Shown: piece after piece, positions 10,197 to 20,500 of the stretch
Layout of the letters: each line of letters starts with the position of its first letter
Numbering within the stretch: the stretch's first letter is position 1
DNA from: Dissophora ornata
Taxonomy: Eukaryota > Mortierellomycota > Mortierellomycetes > Mortierellales > Mortierellaceae
NCBI GenBank assembly: GCA_025201705.1
Contig: MU616966.1
Location: 1 to 25,002 of the forward strand
Length of the DNA stretch: 25,002 nucleotides
Direction: 5' to 3'
Made by a program: the position numbers and the translations under genes
Notes under the pieces: model-generated
Databases searched by the model: none
Told to the model about the DNA's origin: nothing
Seen by the model: the letters and a program-made list of their open reading frames with translations, nothing else

Positions 10197-11669
10197 TCGC
10201 CTATGCTCGTAGCTTCCAATGGTCCTGCATTCGTCAGACCATGTCACCTTCTTATTCTCAATCTCGCTGCTGGATAATCCAGACTGGGTTCAAGACAGTC
10301 CTGCACTTGGTGCAGGACCCTTTGGACCTCACAATCGACACTCAAGCGAGAATCTCGCTCAGTCAGCATCCTCTCGGGATGCCCAACGTCAGGTCACTAT
10401 TGTTCTTCAGGGTACCCCAGAAGTTGACGGCGTTCAAGGACAGACGATTCACTCTCGCTGGAATTGTTTCTTGGATGTGTCGGATTTGACAAAACGAGAT
10501 AACGTACCAGCACCTGCAGGGTTATCATCGGGAACACCGCTTGGTATCTCCTCCTCCGGCGGCGGTCCATTGCAGAAACAACTCTATGCACCCCAGCCAT
10601 CACACCCTTCTAGTTTACTGCCCGCACAGCATAGTTCCTCGGGAACACCAGTCAATGGACAGAACCATCTGCAATTCCAGCTTCATCACAAGAACCAGTC
10701 CTTACCGTCGAGTCCACAACTCCATCAGGGTCTACAGAGGAATACTTCTCTTGCTCATCGTATTTCGAGTAGCAGCTCGCCTCCTGTGCTCAATAATCGT
10801 AATAGCAACTATGGAGAATCACGACCGCGGCGCTTATCGAATGTTTCGGATAGTTCGTCATCACAGCAGCAGCAGCAGCAGCGTGGAGGAAGTGGAGTGG
10901 GTAGGAAGAGTGGGTTAGGAGGTTGGGGATATGGACGGTCAAACAACGAGAGTGGACTTGCTCCTGTGCACGAAGGGATGTCACATCATTCACCAGTGGC
11001 TGGACTTGCAATCACGGGGAGCGAATCAGGAAGTTATGATGATGAGACGGTTGGCCAGAGCGGAAGGCCGGCGATCAATGGAAACGTGATGTCGCCCGGT
11101 CTGGGGTTGGACTTGGCGGCTCGTGCACTCGATGGGATCTCACAGAGTCGAGCGGAACTGGAAGCTGGCGCTGGCGTTGTTGTCTCCTTTGCAGGTAAAT
11201 GTGCTTCTTTTTTATATTTTTGTGTTTATTTTATTTTTGTTTCTTCGCGTGTTATATCAATTAACCTATATTTTATTAAATCGTTGCTACTTCGTCATTA
11301 GTTACGGATCGAGTTGTGGTGGGAAAGATCTTCAACCTAGAGATATTTATTGTCAACCGATCGCGACATATCCGACGCTACACACTCGTGGTCCCTAACA
11401 GGAAGCGTGCCAAGGGCGGTGACCCAAGTCAGGGATCCAAGGTCCTGCCACCCTTGCCTAGTGGCGAGCAGGCTGTCGTCCAGAACGTGCCAATTGATCC
11501 ATACATGGAAGAGCCAGAACTGTTGCGTCGACATGTCGATAACGAGACCACAGAGGCTGATATCATTTGCTTGGAGAACAACGTTCGACTGAGGTAAAAA
11601 TAATAATTCTGGAGAAATTTTTTTGCCATGGTATTGCATCAGAAATGTCATTGTTGAAGTGTCTAACTT

Positions 11670-11701
<32 letters not shown>

Positions 11702-11919
11702 CTTGTTTCGTTGCCAAATTTAGTCCGCTATACCCGTTGACATGCCAGAACCTGAATTTGCGGTTCATTGCGATCAAAGAACAGTTGCACACGATTGATC
11801 TTGTTCAGTTGGTCGACAACGATACGGGATTTGTGACGAATTTGAGAAACTGTCTTTGCTTCATGGCTGAGGCATCCTTTGGTGCTCTATCGCAGCAGGT
11901 GCCGGAAGTACGAAAGTGA
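8750..11919 (+). CDS. TRS65: TRAPPII complex subunit Trs65-like
   Basis: Fungal TRAPPII-specific subunit, part of the Golgi tether and exchange factor for the Rab Ypt31/32. Exons 8750-8939, 9003-9401, 9502-9660, 9770-10074, 10136-10159, 10213-11194, 11302-11593 and 11724-11919 join in phase to 848 residues. The C-terminal third is the best match: FNLEIFIVNRS, then DIICLENNVRLSPLYPLTC and LRFIAIKEQLHTIDLVQLVD, the beta-sandwich pattern of the Trs65 family. The middle carries Ig-like strands (LPMVLHSSDHVTFLFSI). A Ser/Gln/Gly-rich disordered insert of about 230 residues, including a Gln run at 10866-10880, makes it longer than the yeast protein. Intron 1 (8940-9002, GTTTAA to AAATAG) is inferred from its poly-A run and a CTGAC branch motif; read through, it would add 21 residues. 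Poly(A) signals at 11965 and 11982. Confidence 0.8.
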
Positions 11920-11964
11920 AAAAAAAAATAATATAAAAAATAAAGAAAAAACAACAACAACAAC

Positions 11965-11987
11965 AATAAAAACACAGTTTTAATAAA
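11965..11987 (+). terminator. Poly(A) signals of TRS65
   Basis: AATAAA at 11965-11970 and again at 11982-11987, in an A-rich 3' UTR 46-63 nt after the stop. Confidence 0.55.
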
Positions 11988-12107
11988 ATAAAATAATTGA
12001 AGAACAATGTTGCCTTCATTTTTTTTCTTTCTTGGAGGATGATGAAACTATTGCTGTCAGCAAGCTAAGCATTAATTTTTTTTGACAATCTTTCGGGACC
12101 TAATCTT

Positions 12108-12341
12108 CATGTTGTTATGTAAAAAGAGGCAATTACAGCGGACATCTGTGTGTTGTGTATTACTAAGAAGCATAGGCGTGAGCTCTTGGAAAAGGGCAAT
12201 AGAGTATAAGTATACATCCATGTGCATGTGTTGTTATGAAAAAGAGGTAATAACGTTAGCATACATCTTTCTGTTGTTAATAGCGTACATCAATGTGTTG
12301 TTAAATAGCGTGCATCTATGTGTTGTTAAGAGGCATGGATG
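12108..12341. repeat. Degenerate short tandem/dispersed repeat
   Basis: A 24-25 bp unit TGTTGTTAAATAGCGTGCAT plus a few bases recurs in tandem at 12272-12295 and 12296-12320, with a diverged third copy at 12321-12341. A related longer element beginning TGTTGTTATG and followed by AAAAAGAGG occurs at about 12109 and 12228. Function unknown. Confidence 0.6.
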
Positions 12342-12738
12342 AACTGCATACCTCTTAGTGTTGTTGGGAAGTATGTTCGAAATGATGAAAAGGGATATTC
12401 TCACGGGGTTTATTCTTTTCACTCCAGTAGTCTCCATGCCCAAACAAATATCAGTGGCCAATTGCAATTTGGACTCTTTAGACAGATCTAGTAAATGACT
12501 AGACTAAATATTCGTCGCAGAGGATATAATGAATACAAGAGTCGTGGAGCGGATCATAATATTTATTTCGTGTGCATGTTGAGTGGCAGTTACGATTTCA
12601 TCCAACATAATGCCAGATCCATAGAACGGCACACAGCACTGGAGACCCACGGCATCTGAAACCTGTGGATTGATGGCTCCCCTCAGTTTGGTTGCCACGA
12701 ATGTCATGCTCCGGCATAATGTCCAGTCCGTGAAAGTT

Positions 12739-15700
12739 TTACGCGAGAGCCGGCTCGCCCACGGCCCCTCGCTGCTTTAACAGCCGCTGGTTCAAACCAC
12801 TTAGCCCATTCACGTCTTGCATAGACATATCCACCAAATCAAGCTCGTCTGGAGGAGATCTCCATTGTAACCGTAAGCAGCATTCGTTCCCCTTGTCTAT
12901 GACCTGCCACAGCCGAGCTGACCTATCGGAGCATCCGGTCACCAAATAATCGCCATGGGACGTTGCTTCCCAGACAATACTCTTCACCTCAGCATGATTT
13001 TGAACAATCACGCGACACTGACCCGATGCAACGTCCCACAGCCGCACTGTCTTGTCATCACTGGCGGAAGCGATGTGGCTTCCCGTCGGAGGATACGCGA
13101 CGCTTTGGATGCGGCGGCTGTGGCCACTCAAGACGTGGCGGCAAACCCCAGTTTGAACATCCCACAGCTGCACTCTCATGTCTTCACTGCCGGACGTAAT
13201 CTGATCTCCATTTGGTGAATACACGACGCTCCAAACACCACCGCTATGACCGCGCAAGGTGTGATGGCAATCTCCAGTCTCAACATCCCACAGCCGCACT
13301 GTGTTGTCATCGCCTCCAGACGCAATCTGACCGCCGTTTGGTGAATACACGACACTTCGAACCCAGTCGCTATGACCGGTCAAGGTGTGGCAGTGATCTC
13401 CGGTTTCAGTATCCCACAGACGAATTGTAGCATCCCTACTGCCAGACGCAATCTGATCTCCTTTTGGTGAATACGCAACGCTCAGAACCCAGTTACTGTG
13501 GCCCCTCAAGATGTGGCGGCAATCTCCGGTTTCAACATCCCACAGCCGTAATGTCGCATCCCTACTGCCAGACGCAATCTGATCTCCTTTTGGAGAATAT
13601 GCGACGCTCTGAACCCAGTCACTGTGGTCGCTCAAGGTGTGGCGAAGGTCTCCGGTCTCGACATCCCACAGTCGCACTGTCGCATCTCTGCTGCCAGACG
13701 CAATCTGACCCCTTTTTGGTGAATATGCGACGCTCAAAACCCAGTCGCTATGGCCGCTCAAGGTGTGGCGGTAGCTTCCAGTTTCAGTGTCCCACAGCCG
13801 CACTGCCATGTCATCACTGCCGGATGCAATCTGGCCACCTTTTGGTGAAAATGCAACGCTCCTGACCCAGTCGCTATGGCCGGTAAATGTGTGGCGGCAA
13901 TTCCCGGTTTCAGCATCCCACAGCCGCACTGTGGTATCTCTACTGCCAGACGCGATCTGATCGCCTTTTGGCGAATATACGACGCTGTGAACACTACCAG
14001 TATGACTGCTCAAGGCATGGAGGCAATTTCCGGTTTCGACGTCCCACAAACGCAATGTCGCGTCATCACTGCCAGATGCAATCTGACTACCGTTTGGTGA
14101 ATAAGCCACGCTTTGAACACTGTCGGTATGGCCACTCAAGGTATGTCGGCAATGTCCGGTTTCGACATCCCACAGCCGAACTGTGTTGTCATCGCTGCCA
14201 GAGGCAATCTGGCCGCCTGTTGGAGAATAAACGACGCTCAGAATCCAGCTGCTATGGCCGCTCAAAATGCGGCAGCAATCTCCGGTTTCAGGATCCCACA
14301 GCCGCAATGTTGAATCTCTACTGCCGGACGCAATCTGATCTCCTTTTGGCGAATACGCGACGCTCCGAACGCTGTTTTTATGGCCATTCAAGGTGTGGCG
14401 GCAATCTCCTGTTTCAACATCCCACAGTCGCACTGTAGCGTCATCGCTGCCAGACACAATTTGGTTTCCGTGTGGTGAAAATGCGACACTAGAAACACCG
14501 CCGGTGTGGCCGGAAAAGGTATATATTATTTCCCAGTCCGAAGTCGTATAGATGTTGATGTCGCCATTACGAAGACCGACGGCGAGGTGTTTGCCATCTG
14601 GTGAATATACGCATAACTGTACCCACTTCGTTTCCTTGAGAAATGGTAGCTCGCCAAACTGCACGCCTGACATCTGTGTCATGCCTAGGTTGGCTCCGCG
14701 TAGCGATATGTTGCGAAGAATGACCTTTCTCAAATCGGCTCTTTGCAACTGAGCATATTCGAATGCGCCGTGACTGAGATCCGCTCCTGGAATCTGGATG
14801 CCTTGTAAATCAGCTCCAAGGAATTGCACCCCTGCTCTGACCAATATCGTGATTGCATTCGTTGCTGCCCTGCGCACAGTCTTGAATTCCTTCTTTTCTG
14901 TTTTCGAACGCTCAATGATGGCTAGTAGCTGTTGCTTAAAGAGAGGCTCTTGCTTCACACGCTCCACCAAGAATCGCAGAATTGATGGCTCGCCTACGAA
15001 GCTTTTCCGTCCCAAAGGCGAATCGAGTACTGGTTGTTCGATGGCAGCGACTGTTTCCTCCAAACCGTTCTGACTCTCAAAGCTGCAAGCCGAACTCACG
15101 CTCCCTCGACGTAATGTGGTTGTTGTTGTCTCCACTGTCCTTAATTCGTCGTTTTTACCCTCTTGCGGTTCAAATACTGCGCGCGCCACACAGTATTCCA
15201 AAAGTGATCGATGTAAAAAGCGATATTGGTTGCCATTGCGATTTAGAGGACAGGCCTCACGCAACAGTTTCTTCTCGCCCTCCTGTCCGAAGAAGGCTTC
15301 TTTCCATGTTCCTTGGTCTCGAAATGACGAGTAATCGACCACAGAGTTACCCGCTTGGTTCTCGTATATTGCCGTCGACAAGCCTTTCAAAAACGAAATT
15401 CCTTTCTGCGTGAAACCTTCGTCGGACAAGTTCTCAAATGCTTTCCTCTCTTGGTCGCTCACTTTCTCGACAAGTCGTATTTTACCCCTCTCCAGCCATT
15501 GTTCTACGAATTGGTCATACAGTTCAACTCGAGTGACACGAGCCGCCGAGAGGGTGTGTCCTGGACCCACCATGCGCGGCAAAACCGCCAACGACAGCGC
15601 CAACATAAACGGGTTTGTCACCAGATCTTTCAGCCCGTGAATCCGATCCAGCGCCTCCAAGTAATCAGCGACCTGCCACGGATGACCCTTCACAGACACG

Positions 15701-18442
15701 AATTGCTTCACGTAGTCCTGAATCTGATCCTTAGAGAATGGTGCAATGGCCGCTTCTTGAAACAGCGGCGACTCCTCTTGGTGATTACGATCTACTGGTT
15801 GGAAACGATCCCGATAATCGGTGCCAAGGTATTCACTACGGCAACTGATTATCATTTGCGCCCTCCATTCTCCCAATTGATTCAGTCGATTGGTCGTGTA
15901 CAAGTTGTGCGTCTGCCGACTCTCGTCATACCCGTCGCAAATTAAGATGAACTCACGGTAACCCTTCAACTCTCGGATTTGACGCTCCGTGAATCCTTCT
16001 TTCCGTAGCTGTTTGGCGATAAGTTCGTCTTCTGGATTTGGGATTGCTGCCAAGGTGATAAAGAGTGGAATTCGACCTTCTTTGTTCTTGTAGCTGTTCC
16101 ACAAGTCACACTCAAGTTGTTGGTTATATGTCGATTTACCCGCACCGGAATCGCCTAGTAGCAGAAACACTTTTCGCTCACTGTCCAAGAACTCTTTGAC
16201 TTTGTCCATCAAAGGGAACAACGCATCATCGCGGGCTTTTAGACCAGCTTTGGCCTGCGGAGAAATATATACCACTTCGCCTCGTCCTTGTAATCTTCGT
16301 TCTTTCAGCTGGCGCAAACTACCCTCGACATCTAGCTTGCTTTGAGCGCGATCGATAAGGGACGAAGACATCAGTGAAGGTATGGCGAGCTTCAAAGGAT
16401 GTGGACCTGGACCCGCTTCTCGACAACCTCGATAGAGCGCTTGTTTCTTTGCGTCCCCGTCCTTTTCCAACTCTACCAGTAGCATCCCAGCAACTATAGC
16501 ATATAAATAAATTGGCCAGATTAATTTTTAGTTACATGCAAGTAGTTGCTGTGACAATATCAGCTATCATTAATATCGTCTTTGCACCATCTATCCCTCC
16601 CTCATACCTTGCATTGCAGTTCCAGACGGATCAGCCAGCTGCATAAGAATATCGAGGATCCATTGCTTGATATTGGCTTGCTGGCCCCACACTGCATCAT
16701 TTCGATACATCTCTCCTAGTAGTGCAACTGCGCTTATCCTCGAGTCGTCGTCGCATTCTGCGTTGGCTGCGAGCTCCCCTAGCCGTTGGCATATTCCCCA
16801 TTGAAAGGCTGGATCACGTCGACAAGGTGCTTCACAGACTAGCATCTTGAATGCGATGAGTTGGCCATTTTGAAGCAGGACATCTGCACAACGTAATGCT
16901 GGATACCAGACACGTTTGCGACTGAAGCTGAGGCCTTCTTTAAGACAGTCCAGAAATTGTTGCCCACTCTTGGCCAATGTGTTGACGTCTTCATACGCGA
17001 CTTTAACAACTGTAAAGACCTCCGATGCTCCGGCCAATCCTTCCTGAATATGACCCAACCCTTCTACAAAGCCATTGAGATCCAGGCCTTTTACTGCGCT
17101 AACCAACCCTGAGACGCCCTTCACAACCTTTCCTGTGCGCCGCACCGTAGCCTGCCATGGCGTTTCGTTATCAGGGACATGGAGCAATGCTTGGGAGGCA
17201 TAGGCGGCTTGATAGACCAAATACGGATCAGCACTGCATTCTAGCTCATGCAAATATGTAGAGAGAGGTGCATGAAGCTTTTCGCGGTCTAGGCCCTTGA
17301 CTCTGCTATCAGCCATGGCATCCAAAACGTGTGACACCGTCAGTGTCAACTGGCAGATATAATCTGGTGATTGGTGGTGAGTGCTTCTTAAGCGCGCACT
17401 GATTAGTTGCAGTATCTTGACCAGGTTATCGGCGTTGAGATGGCCTGGAGAAGCATGTTGCACCAATTGCGCCAGTCCCTCAAGTAGATTGAAATTCAAT
17501 AATTCCGACTGTTCAATACCATGGAACAACAGCTGGAGCAATTGTTGAAGATCGTCTTTCTCGAGAACCGGCACCAGACACACTACTTCTGCAACAACCT
17601 TCGCGTCCTTGAGTTCCTCATGAGCGAATTCTCTGAGCACGTTGATCGCCAGCGTCTTCAACCTTTCCTGTTCGTCCGGATCATGCTCAATTGCTTTTAA
17701 CCAGTTGCGCTCGGCCTGATCGAATGACTCCTCGGGTGATTGTGAAGACTGTAAAAGGTCAAGACAGTAAGCGAGCTGATATGTGCTCTCGAGACGCTCC
17801 TCCACTGACGGCAGTTTGTTTATATCAAGAGGCTGATGCATGTCCTTTGCAAAAATGTGCGGAGGGATTGGTGCAATGTCGTAGTATGGGTTGTCCTGGA
17901 TCAGAGGGGGAGAGGGAGGAGGAGAAGGAGACAGTGGGTCTACGACTGAAGGATCCAAGACGGGACCTATCATTGAATATGCAGCAGGATCTACAGGAAA
18001 TGGTTGACCTGGTAGTTGAATACGTCCCCTGTAGCGGATCGATTTGTGTAGGATCATAGAACGGTCAGAAAAACGTGAGATGTTTTAATCATTCATTTCA
18101 CAACAAACTACCAGCGCTTATTTACCTCCACTTTTCTGCCTTGGCATAAAGAGGCTGTGTCTTGTCGTGGAGCCCTAAGCTGTCCAACAGTTCGGCGAGC
18201 CCAAAATAGGTGACAGAAATCTCAATGCACAGAGTCCGATCCTCAGCCCTCGAGGAAGACAAAATATCCTTTCCCACAGATCTTCTTATGCGGGACAAGG
18301 CGGTTTTGGCGTCATCACAATTAATCAGAGCCATTTTGGGACTCGTTGCATTCCGTGCATTCTCCAAATAACCACTCGAAATCTCCAGCGCCTCTTGTGG
18401 CGAGAGAGCGCTCCTCCATGGTGAAAACGCACTGCTGAGCAT
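12739..18442 (-). CDS. NLR1: STAND protein, TPR-like / Arm-like / NACHT / pentapeptide / WD40
   Basis: Large signal-transduction ATPase, probably an NLR-like sensor. Exons 18126-18442, 16608-18028 and 12739-16493 join in phase (introns of 97 and 114 nt; branch-like CTGAC in the first) to 1830 residues. Order: TPR-like helices (1-105); Pro-rich linker; Arm-like helical domain (about 150-560); NACHT with P-loop GDSGAGKST (693-701, nt 16129-16155), Walker B ILICDGYDE (nt 15922-15942) and sensor MIISCRSEY; winged-helix end FLHRSLLEY (about 1005); pentapeptide A(D/N)LxG-type repeats (1133-1192); 14 WD40 repeats (about 1203-1777); and the tail LLKQRGAVGEP. Arm-like and NACHT parts look intact, so it should switch by ATP/ADP exchange. 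I recognise the family from Mortierella genomes. The ligand and effector output are unknown. The start is the first in-frame ATG of its exon, but that exon is open upstream to 18493, so more N-terminal exons are possible. Confidence 0.92.
12997..14508 (-). repeat. Twelve-unit 126-bp tandem array encoding WD40 repeats 2-13
   Basis: The landmark cccacag (reverse complement of the LWD codons) recurs at 13035, 13161, 13287, 13413, 13539, 13665, 13791, 13917, 14043, 14169, 14295 and 14421: always 126 bp apart, 42 residues per unit, no indel in 1512 bp. Core residues (SVAYSPKGDQIASGS, VRLWDVETG) are nearly constant, while the three residues after the GH/NH histidine and those after SGS vary. Confidence 0.97.
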
Positions 18443-18493
18443 TATCGATTTCCGATCGTCCGGTTTTTTGTCTCCTGTTTTCTTGGTGCCTGC

Positions 18494-18990
18494 CTATTTT
18501 AGAATAGATTCAGTATCAGTGTTGGTGACCTTACTATCGAACAATGGGTTTTGCAGGAGCAGCCAGCGAACATACTTACAATCGGCGGGAACGGCAGCAA
18601 GGCAATGTGGAAGCAATTATGGATGTGATGGATGCGACAGCTATACCTGCAGTAGAAGACTGGAATGTGTTCCGTTAGTCATAGAGATTCGGCATCAAGC
18701 AATAGGGATGAATAATGACCATTTTATAAATGCTCATAAACTGATATCGAGGAAGTAGTATCTCACCTCAAACACGACTACGTCTTCTTGTCGTTAAAGA
18801 TTGACCGCGCAGGAATAAGGTAGTAAGGTGGTCAAGTAGAGTAGCACTCACGTTGCCTCGTCACTTCTAGCAGAGATGGCTGTTATCAGACACAAAGGAT
18901 TATAATCCACCGCATATGCTTTGCCGTCCTCCTGACCAACATGCACTCGGAATAGGTTACTGTGGATTACCAATGAATAATTACTGTGAG
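18494..18990 (-). other. Spliced 5' leader of NLR1, possibly extra N-terminal exons
   Basis: Upstream of the NLR1 start, minus-strand splice signals mark two introns: 18494-18579 (GTAAGT to AAAATAG) and 18647-18851 (GTGAGT, branch-like CTAAC, CTGCAG). They leave small exons 18580-18646 and 18852 to about 18962. The phases agree with NLR1 and no in-frame stop interrupts them. However, no in-frame ATG lies in the small exon, and its composition (His/Ile-rich) does not look conserved. A CT-rich tract at about 18985-19050 looks like a start area. An upstream ORF of 18 codons lies at 18886-18942. I favour a 5' UTR with introns. Confidence 0.45.
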
Positions 18991-20042
18991 GGGGGCGTGA
19001 GAGAAAGAGGGAGAAAAAAAAATATTTGAGAAAGAAAAAAAGCTGTCGGTGCATATTGGGTCGTGGGTGTGGCTGGGAAAAAGGGAGAGCGGGAAAGAGG
19101 ATGGAAAGAAACCCGCCGCGCTCCATCGCCCTCGTGTAACTTGAAAATGGGCTCTCCCGGAAGATTGGTTTACAGCTGCCCTTTGATCGAACAGCCTCAT
19201 GAACATGTATCATCCGTGGCGACCTGGTTTTTTTTTCTCTCCCCGGTACAGTGCTGCCGTGTACAGTATAACTTGTCCAAACCATACGGGACAATGCTAA
19301 TTATTTTTGTCGTACACCCGAGTTACGACATATTGGAAGGTGGTGTGAGGGGAAACACATCACGGCGACCACTCCCTGAGCGGTTACACAGCAGGAACGC
19401 CAGGCCATGTTTGTTGTCGATCATTGGTTCCATCCACTAATCGTCTTAATACAACACCACAACTATCGACATATTGATATTGTCTACAAACAAAGGCAGC
19501 GGTCCACAGAGACAAAAAGAGAGAAAGAAAGAGCGAGAACGAGAGAAGTGGTACCAATCGTCACGAGAACGCGACCGAGAGCCTCACCAAATGTGTGCAC
19601 ATCGCGTAAATAATGATTTACTGGTCTACTGGAAGCACTAAAGAGGCATCATGCACAATTGTAGATACTATGAAATATCACATCTCCTTGGGAACCTGGC
19701 ATGTTGTTCGTTTTCCATCCTGACCATTCGCAATGAAACACCCGGACAAAACAAGAACAGATGAGAAAAATGTGTATCAGTAGGGAGGTCAAACGCTGAT
19801 GAAAGAAGAGTGGGAACGGAGAAAGAAGAATGTTGACAAAGAAGGGATAATCACCTTTAGCGCGATCACAAAACTCCCCCCCTCACCGATAGAAGGCTAG
19901 TTCGAGAGCCGTAAGTAATATCTACCACCGGAGCATTCATGTGCCTTTCTAATAACGACTAGGCATTAGTTAGATGCTTTTAACATCAAACAATGTAGGA
20001 AAAGCTCCTGTTTGGAGCGATTGACCAACTTCATCTCGAAAC
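18991..20042. other. Intergenic, mostly featureless
   Basis: Upstream of the NLR1 leader. Contains a minus-strand CT-rich stretch to about 19060 and a GA-rich stretch at 19500-19545. Open frames here are short and resemble nothing I know. I see no tRNA, CRISPR or complete mobile element. Confidence 0.5.
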
Positions 20043-20423
20043 TCTAATTCAAAAAAAGAGTTTGCACCGATGCACGCGTCCGAAACAACGCGTCGTTTTA
20101 GCCGGCATGCCAGACTAGGTAGCACAAAGCTGTACAAGGAGCGTAGCCGATATTGAACCGTGACAATCACGGACGAATTCCGTATGTCGAAAGTGTGTCC
20201 ATTCTGTTTCTGCCAGGTGCGGTTGGCACATGCACGGCGGATGATCGATGGCGTCATGAAGACACGCAGCATCTGCGGTGCTGTGGAGTGTCTCTATCAA
20301 GATTGCCCATCTGTCATGGCAGGATACACTATCAGGCCCAGGGATGCCAATGCAGCGAGGAACATTTCTCTAGCGGGATCATCACAATTACTCACTCCCG
20401 ATCGCACGCGGCTCCCTCCTTAA
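20043..20423 (+). pseudogene. Relic of a Fanzor/TnpB-like transposon nuclease (C-terminal part)
   Basis: The frame reads, from about 20160, TITDEFRMSKVCPFCFCQV, an Arg-rich stretch, GAVECLYQDCPS, then RPRDANAARNI and a short tail ending at a TAA (20421-20423). The CPFC pair, the later C-x4-C pair and the RDxNAARNI motif form the target-nucleic-acid zinc ribbon and RuvC-III segment of TnpB and its eukaryotic relatives (Fanzor); the Asp in RD is the third catalytic residue. The same frame continues upstream (HASETTRRFSRHARLGSTKL) but is broken by a TGA at 20154-20156, and everything before about 20025 is lost. There is no full nuclease, terminal repeat or target duplication that I can see. It is therefore a decayed fragment, not an active gene; a Fanzor-like rather than other zinc-ribbon origin is inferred from the motif. 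Confidence 0.7.
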
Positions 20424-20500
20424 TATCGCCACCGCCGCCCTCAACAAAATACTATTAACACCAAACAGTCATTTCTGGGATTCCCGAAACGTTTTCTGCA

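Larger units (their letters stand above)
11920..12738. other. Intergenic between TRS65 and NLR1 3' ends
   Basis: Convergent 3' ends with no convincing gene. It holds the A-rich TRS65 3' UTR, a degenerate repeat cluster (12108-12341) and, at 12562-12567, a minus-strand AATAAA 172 nt past the NLR1 stop. It marks the change from dense housekeeping genes to the NLR region. Confidence 0.55.

Noticed and set aside
12504..12707. Minus-strand 67-residue open frame downstream of NLR1
   Set aside because: It lies in the NLR1 3' UTR, overlaps the likely poly(A) signal and resembles nothing known.
12955..14438. Several plus-strand open frames with repeated HPTAA-type peptides
   Set aside because: They are the complement of the WD40 repeats; the periodicity comes from the repeat array.
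12997..14508. Regular repeats suggesting a CRISPR-like array
   Set aside because: The 126-bp period is coding (42 residues, WD40) with no unique spacers, and the genome is eukaryotic.
16485..18057. Two separate genes (488-residue and 1248-residue frames)
   Set aside because: A 114-nt GT-AG intron (16494-16607) joins them in phase, and together they give the expected Arm-like plus NACHT plus WD40 order.
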